From Bathymodiolus brooksi (Eukaryota; Mollusca; Bivalvia; Mytilida; Modiolidae), in the NCBI GenBank assembly GCA_963680875.1, contig OY804575.1:31090494-31154493 (forward strand): a stretch of 64,000 nt of DNA. Reading direction: 5' to 3'. Made by a program: the position numbers and the translations under genes. The notes beneath the pieces were generated by a model. It had not been told where the DNA came from and made no database searches. It was given only the letters and a program-made list of their open reading frames with translations. Shown here one piece after another: positions 60,393 to 64,000 of this stretch (position 1 is its first letter; every line of letters begins with the position of its first letter).

Positions 60393-61910
60393 GCAGCATA
60401 CAATGATCAACAGTTTGCTATGAATGATCGTTGGTGCTCCGTTTCAAGGCACACCGTCATATTCTCTCTATCAACTCCTATGTGTCTTATGGTATTCAAA
60501 ACATCCAACCAGATGTTCCTGAAGAAAAGAATATATTCACAATATAACATATTTACAAGAACTAGAATTATATTGCCTCGATTAACTTAGATATTTGTTT
60601 TCCTTATAAATGTTGGGATGGGTATTTAACTGTAGCTTAAGTATGTTATTGCTCCAGATTTCTGCACATCTTATTTTTAATGGTCGCTTTATGTCGACTG
60701 AAGTATATTCAGGATATCAATTATAATAGAAGGCACCTTTTACCTTTTTAGCATTTCTATTTTTAGAAAAGTAACATTTCCTAACATTTTTTTCGACAAA
60801 ATAAATATTCATATTTTGTGGTATGTTTTTGTCTCTGGGTTTGTTTTTGTGATATCATTTTCTTAAATTCTTTAATTAGTATTTTTTTAACAATATACAA
60901 GTGTAATTGCTTTTTTTTTCACAAAAGATATTTTACAATCGAGAATACAATACTTTCTGTTTTGAAGCGATAAAGACAATTCTACACAATATTACACTCA
61001 GCTTTGAGTACACTATTTACCGGAAGAGGATTACTTTGTTCGTTTCGTTATCTTTGGATGCATTCCATCAATGCATGACGATCATAAATACGACTATGTA
61101 GGTCAACATCTTTATACGTGTATCTGTGCATAACTTATGAAAACCAAATAAAACGTCATCAATTTACAAAGATTAGAAGGAAAGCGTTTCCTTCAATCAT
61201 CAAAACCTAACGTAAAATATCATCTTAAGCCTCAACATAATCAATTAAAAGATTATTCCCCAGTAATAACAGGGTGTTGTTAAAAGTGACAAGTGGGCTT
61301 GTAGATATGAAGTAAATAAAGACTGGTGGCCTGCTAAAGTAAGTTAAAATTATCCGTTTCAAGACGTTCACAAACATATGTTCAGTTTTATTATTTGTAA
61401 TGATCAAAACGTATTGGGTGTTTGTTGAGCCTTTTCTTCTCTGTTTGTTTGTTTGTTTGTTAGGTTGTTTGTTTTCAAATTAAGATCTACTACCATATAA
61501 AATATCTAAATATAGAATGAGCTTATTGCTATTAAATGAAATATGTTACTACAACATTTTGTTTGTAAGTTAGGTAAACTAAAGTATCTTTATTCATATC
61601 ATCAAGTATTGCTTAAATGTTGATAACGATGTGCTAACCGACAAAAGAATTAGTCAGTTTACAGTAAACAAAACTCAGGTAAATCTCCCTTTTATTTATT
61701 TTCAGAATAAATTCAAATTTATTTTACTATAGGAAGTTTTGTTGTATGTATAATATATGTGTAGATAAACAAACGTGCTACATTTATAGATATTCAACTT
61801 TTATTTACTTGATTCGATGTATAAAATGTCGGATATGAAACAATGTTTTATTATCATGATTATAGTAGTTTGTGTGTGGTGAATCATGTTTCAATGTAAA
61901 AAACTTTCCC
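60393..61910. other. AT-rich intergenic, no gene recognised
   Basis: Scattered short ORFs without motifs. One (TTTG)n tract at 61438-61475. Confidence 0.4.
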
Positions 61911-62060
61911 AGGGGCGTAGCTAGGTATAGAATGAAATGTAGGCACAACTTGCGGCGAGGGGTCTAGGGGGCCGCTTAAGGCCCCCAGCAGGTCTAAGGC
62001 AGATCCCTGGTGGGGGTTTCAGTGGGATTTTCGCCGCCCAACGGAAAACGATTTTAAGCG
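61911..62060. mobile_element. fragment of a dispersed DNA-transposon-like repeat
   Basis: Begins CAGGGGCGTAGCTAGG, a terminus I associate with non-autonomous DNA transposons of marine invertebrates. It is followed by GC-rich sequence with a strong hairpin (GGGGGCC...GGCCCCC, 61968-61986) in otherwise AT-rich DNA. Family not confirmed. Confidence 0.45.
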
Positions 62061-62317
62061 TAAATAGATGTACAAATGGCGAAATCTGAACAATAAAAGA
62101 CATGAAATATATTCTTATTTCATCATGGAAACAATACATGTATCGAAGTTGTTGATATATTTTTGCTGAATATGAGAACTTTTGACTGAATATTACGTCT
62201 ACCCTTAATGGAGTAGCTACACGTTAAGCTACTAGTAAGTCCAAAGTATTTCATTAATACTTCAAAATCAACAAAGCAAATTAGATCTGTAACTTACATG
62301 TCATTATGGTGTCGGCC

Positions 62318-62437
62318 CAACAATCCGAAGGCCTGATAGTCGGAAGGCACAATAGTCCGAAGTCCCAATAGTCTGAAGGTCTGATAGTCCGAAGGCCCAA
62401 TAGTCCGAATGTCCGATAGTCCGAAAGTCAAATAGTT
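62318..62437. repeat. 16-bp minisatellite, about 7-8 copies
   Basis: Imperfect tandem units of the type GATAGTCCGAAGGCCC / AATAGTCCGAAG. No coding; the overlapping minus-strand ORF is an artefact of the repeat. Confidence 0.8.
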
Positions 62438-63177
62438 ACAAATTAATTCATTTAATCTGATTTTGAATCTGCCGGCTTTCTTGTAATTAAAGGTAACACA
62501 GACAAATATGTCGACCACGGGGCTTTACTAACGATTGGATACTAATAACAAATGTCTTCAGATTGTTATATTGATATAAAAAACACACATTGACCACATA
62601 AAGTATACACCCCCATTTAGCAAGGAAATACTTTGCCAATGGTACACTTCCTTTTTACTAGCAGAAAGAGTTTTCGTTTCCATACGCCGAATATTGGCAT
62701 TTAAGATATAGCCATTACTTGAAGTCATTCGTATGTCCAGTACCTTTCACCTGTTAAACTTCTTGAGAACCAATGAATTGAATTTTAAGAGAAAGTGTGA
62801 ACATAGCAAAGATATTGTCTAGGATTTAACGCACAAACGATGGTATTGTTTTTGATTCGTCAACAAACATGAACGATGAAAGAGTTTTTCTTTGAGGGGT
62901 GGTTACTCTGAAGAAGCTATTGAGATATTGAAGCAGTCATATGACTTCGGATATTTTTCTCAACAGCATCACAAGGGTTTTGAATGAAGTTTGTAATACA
63001 TTTATAGATCTACCAATGAAGGGGTCCCTATTAATGTTCTACGCAAGTGAACACGGGGTGTGAAAATATTATATTTTGTTATATATCTGGATAAAATTAA
63101 GAAACAAAGTATTATCAAAGACATTCCTGTGTAACAAAGTCGTGCACAGAAGTTAATAGCTATATATTATTTGGGAG
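62438..63177. other. AT-rich intergenic, no gene recognised
   Basis: No motif, repeat or long ORF recognised on either strand. Confidence 0.4.
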
Positions 63178-63409
63178 GGGTATGGTATTTAACGCCCCAT
63201 CCAACAATATTTCAGTTATATCGTATCGTGGTGGTCAATTTTATTAGTGGAGAAAACCACCGACCTGTCGCAAGTCACTGATAAACTTTATCACATAATG
63301 TTGTATCTAGTACGTCTCGCCTGAGCGGGAGTCGAACGTTAGTGTTGATAGGCACTGGTTGCATAGGTAGTTATATATCCAATTACCATACGATCACGGC
63401 GGCCCCAAT
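63178..63409 (-). mobile_element. tRNA-derived SINE with conserved core
   Basis: Read on the minus strand: GGGGCCGCCGTGATCGTATGG head with box B-like GTTCGACTCCC, then TTTATCAGTGACTTGCGACAG, CGGTGGTTTTCTCC, the core GATATAACTGAAATATTG and GGCGTTAAATACC. It has the same layout as the short-body SINEs in the 1.63-kb units. Confidence 0.7.
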
Positions 63410-64000
63410 AATAGGTTTGGTGAAGATCAGGAGCTTAAAATGGCCATCGTCCATGGTCAAAGTTTACATTGTAGCTTTACGGGAAATTCATTATCATCTC
63501 TCAGAGAAGCACTAAAGAGAATGGCAGATATGTTACTTGTCAGATCATGCACAAATGATACAACTTAGTTACAAATGTGTACACAGAATGCATCAATTGA
63601 AATTTCTGATAATTTCTCATGAACTTAACCTAGGTGAACAATTCGGGAGACTCTCGGTGACTTTTCCCATCTATGTTATAATTATAAATGTATGTGTTTC
63701 AACTTAAATATCAAGTGGCGTAACCATGGCAAAGTTGAATGCATTTTATTGCAAAAAATGATTCCGTTTTAAATTACTTTAAAATAAATAAAAGAATAAA
63801 TAAAATTAACCGTAGAAATATATGTATTTGTTTTAATGAAATTGTAGTTAAGAGTCGATATACATTTGCAACTGTCGCCACCATGGTCCAACAAAAAATT
63901 GCTATTGTTTTTGTTTAATCTACTGTACTACCATGAAGCTTAGATATCCATTTACTAACAAAGGGAATCCATCTTTTATCAACCTTGATAATCAAAGGAG
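63410..64000. other. AT-rich intergenic end of window
   Basis: Nothing recognised. Confidence 0.4.

Noticed and set aside
62294..62518. 74-codon minus-strand ORF
   Set aside because: Largely translation of the 16-bp minisatellite.

Overview
The window is animal nuclear DNA. It is AT-rich, intron-bearing and packed with retroelements and satellites. The dispersed repeats (a tRNA-derived SINE with a conserved core, a reverse-transcriptase relic family, a repeat carrying TGACCT motifs) and an FTP-lectin/EGF receptor-like gene suggest a bivalve mollusc, most likely a mytilid mussel. That assignment rests on recall of repeat families and could not be tested by search. No bacterial-type genes, rRNA, intact tRNA genes or CRISPR arrays were seen.

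Layout. (1) From 1 to about 15.1 kb lies part of one minus-strand gene. Its exons read, 5' to 3', from 15091 down to 355: an exon for the C-terminal half of an FTP (fucolectin/F5-8C-like) domain, then ten exons that each encode one eight-cysteine EGF-like module. All are 132-138 bp (216 bp for FTP) and all are phase 1-1. The last modules alternate between type A (CDKGTFG) and type B (CSQGKYG). They sit in a tandem array of about 1632 bp units at 1-3.8 kb, with about 1% divergence between the two complete units. Each unit also carries a SINE and a decayed third EGF exon. Introns hold Penelope-like reverse-transcriptase relics, SINEs and a 60-bp minisatellite. The N-terminal and membrane/cytoplasmic parts of the gene are not seen.

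(2) 15.1-22.5 kb is mainly dispersed repeats. It also holds a small plus-strand ORF with a signal-peptide-like start behind a TATA box (18736-18960), and a two-unit repeat with nuclear-receptor half-sites (19.96-20.37 kb).

(3) 22.5-29.9 kb is a retroelement graveyard. It contains a 5'-truncated DIRS-like RT/RNase H fragment and a nearly full-length but dead LINE (about 23.64-29.86 kb). The LINE has been invaded by a MITE (26.06-26.32 kb) and by a Tc1/mariner element (27981-29251, TA target duplication).

(4) 31.68-59.72 kb is one continuous satellite array of about 600 monomers of about 47 bp, organised in higher-order repeats. Blocks of 1123 and 1171 bp add up to a 2294-bp super-unit that recurs several times with almost no change.

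(5) 59.7-64 kb is single-copy-looking AT-rich DNA with a few repeat fragments, a 16-bp minisatellite and another SINE.

The only gene-like system is the FTP-EGF protein, probably a secreted or membrane recognition/scavenger-type receptor. Everything else is mobile or satellite DNA.
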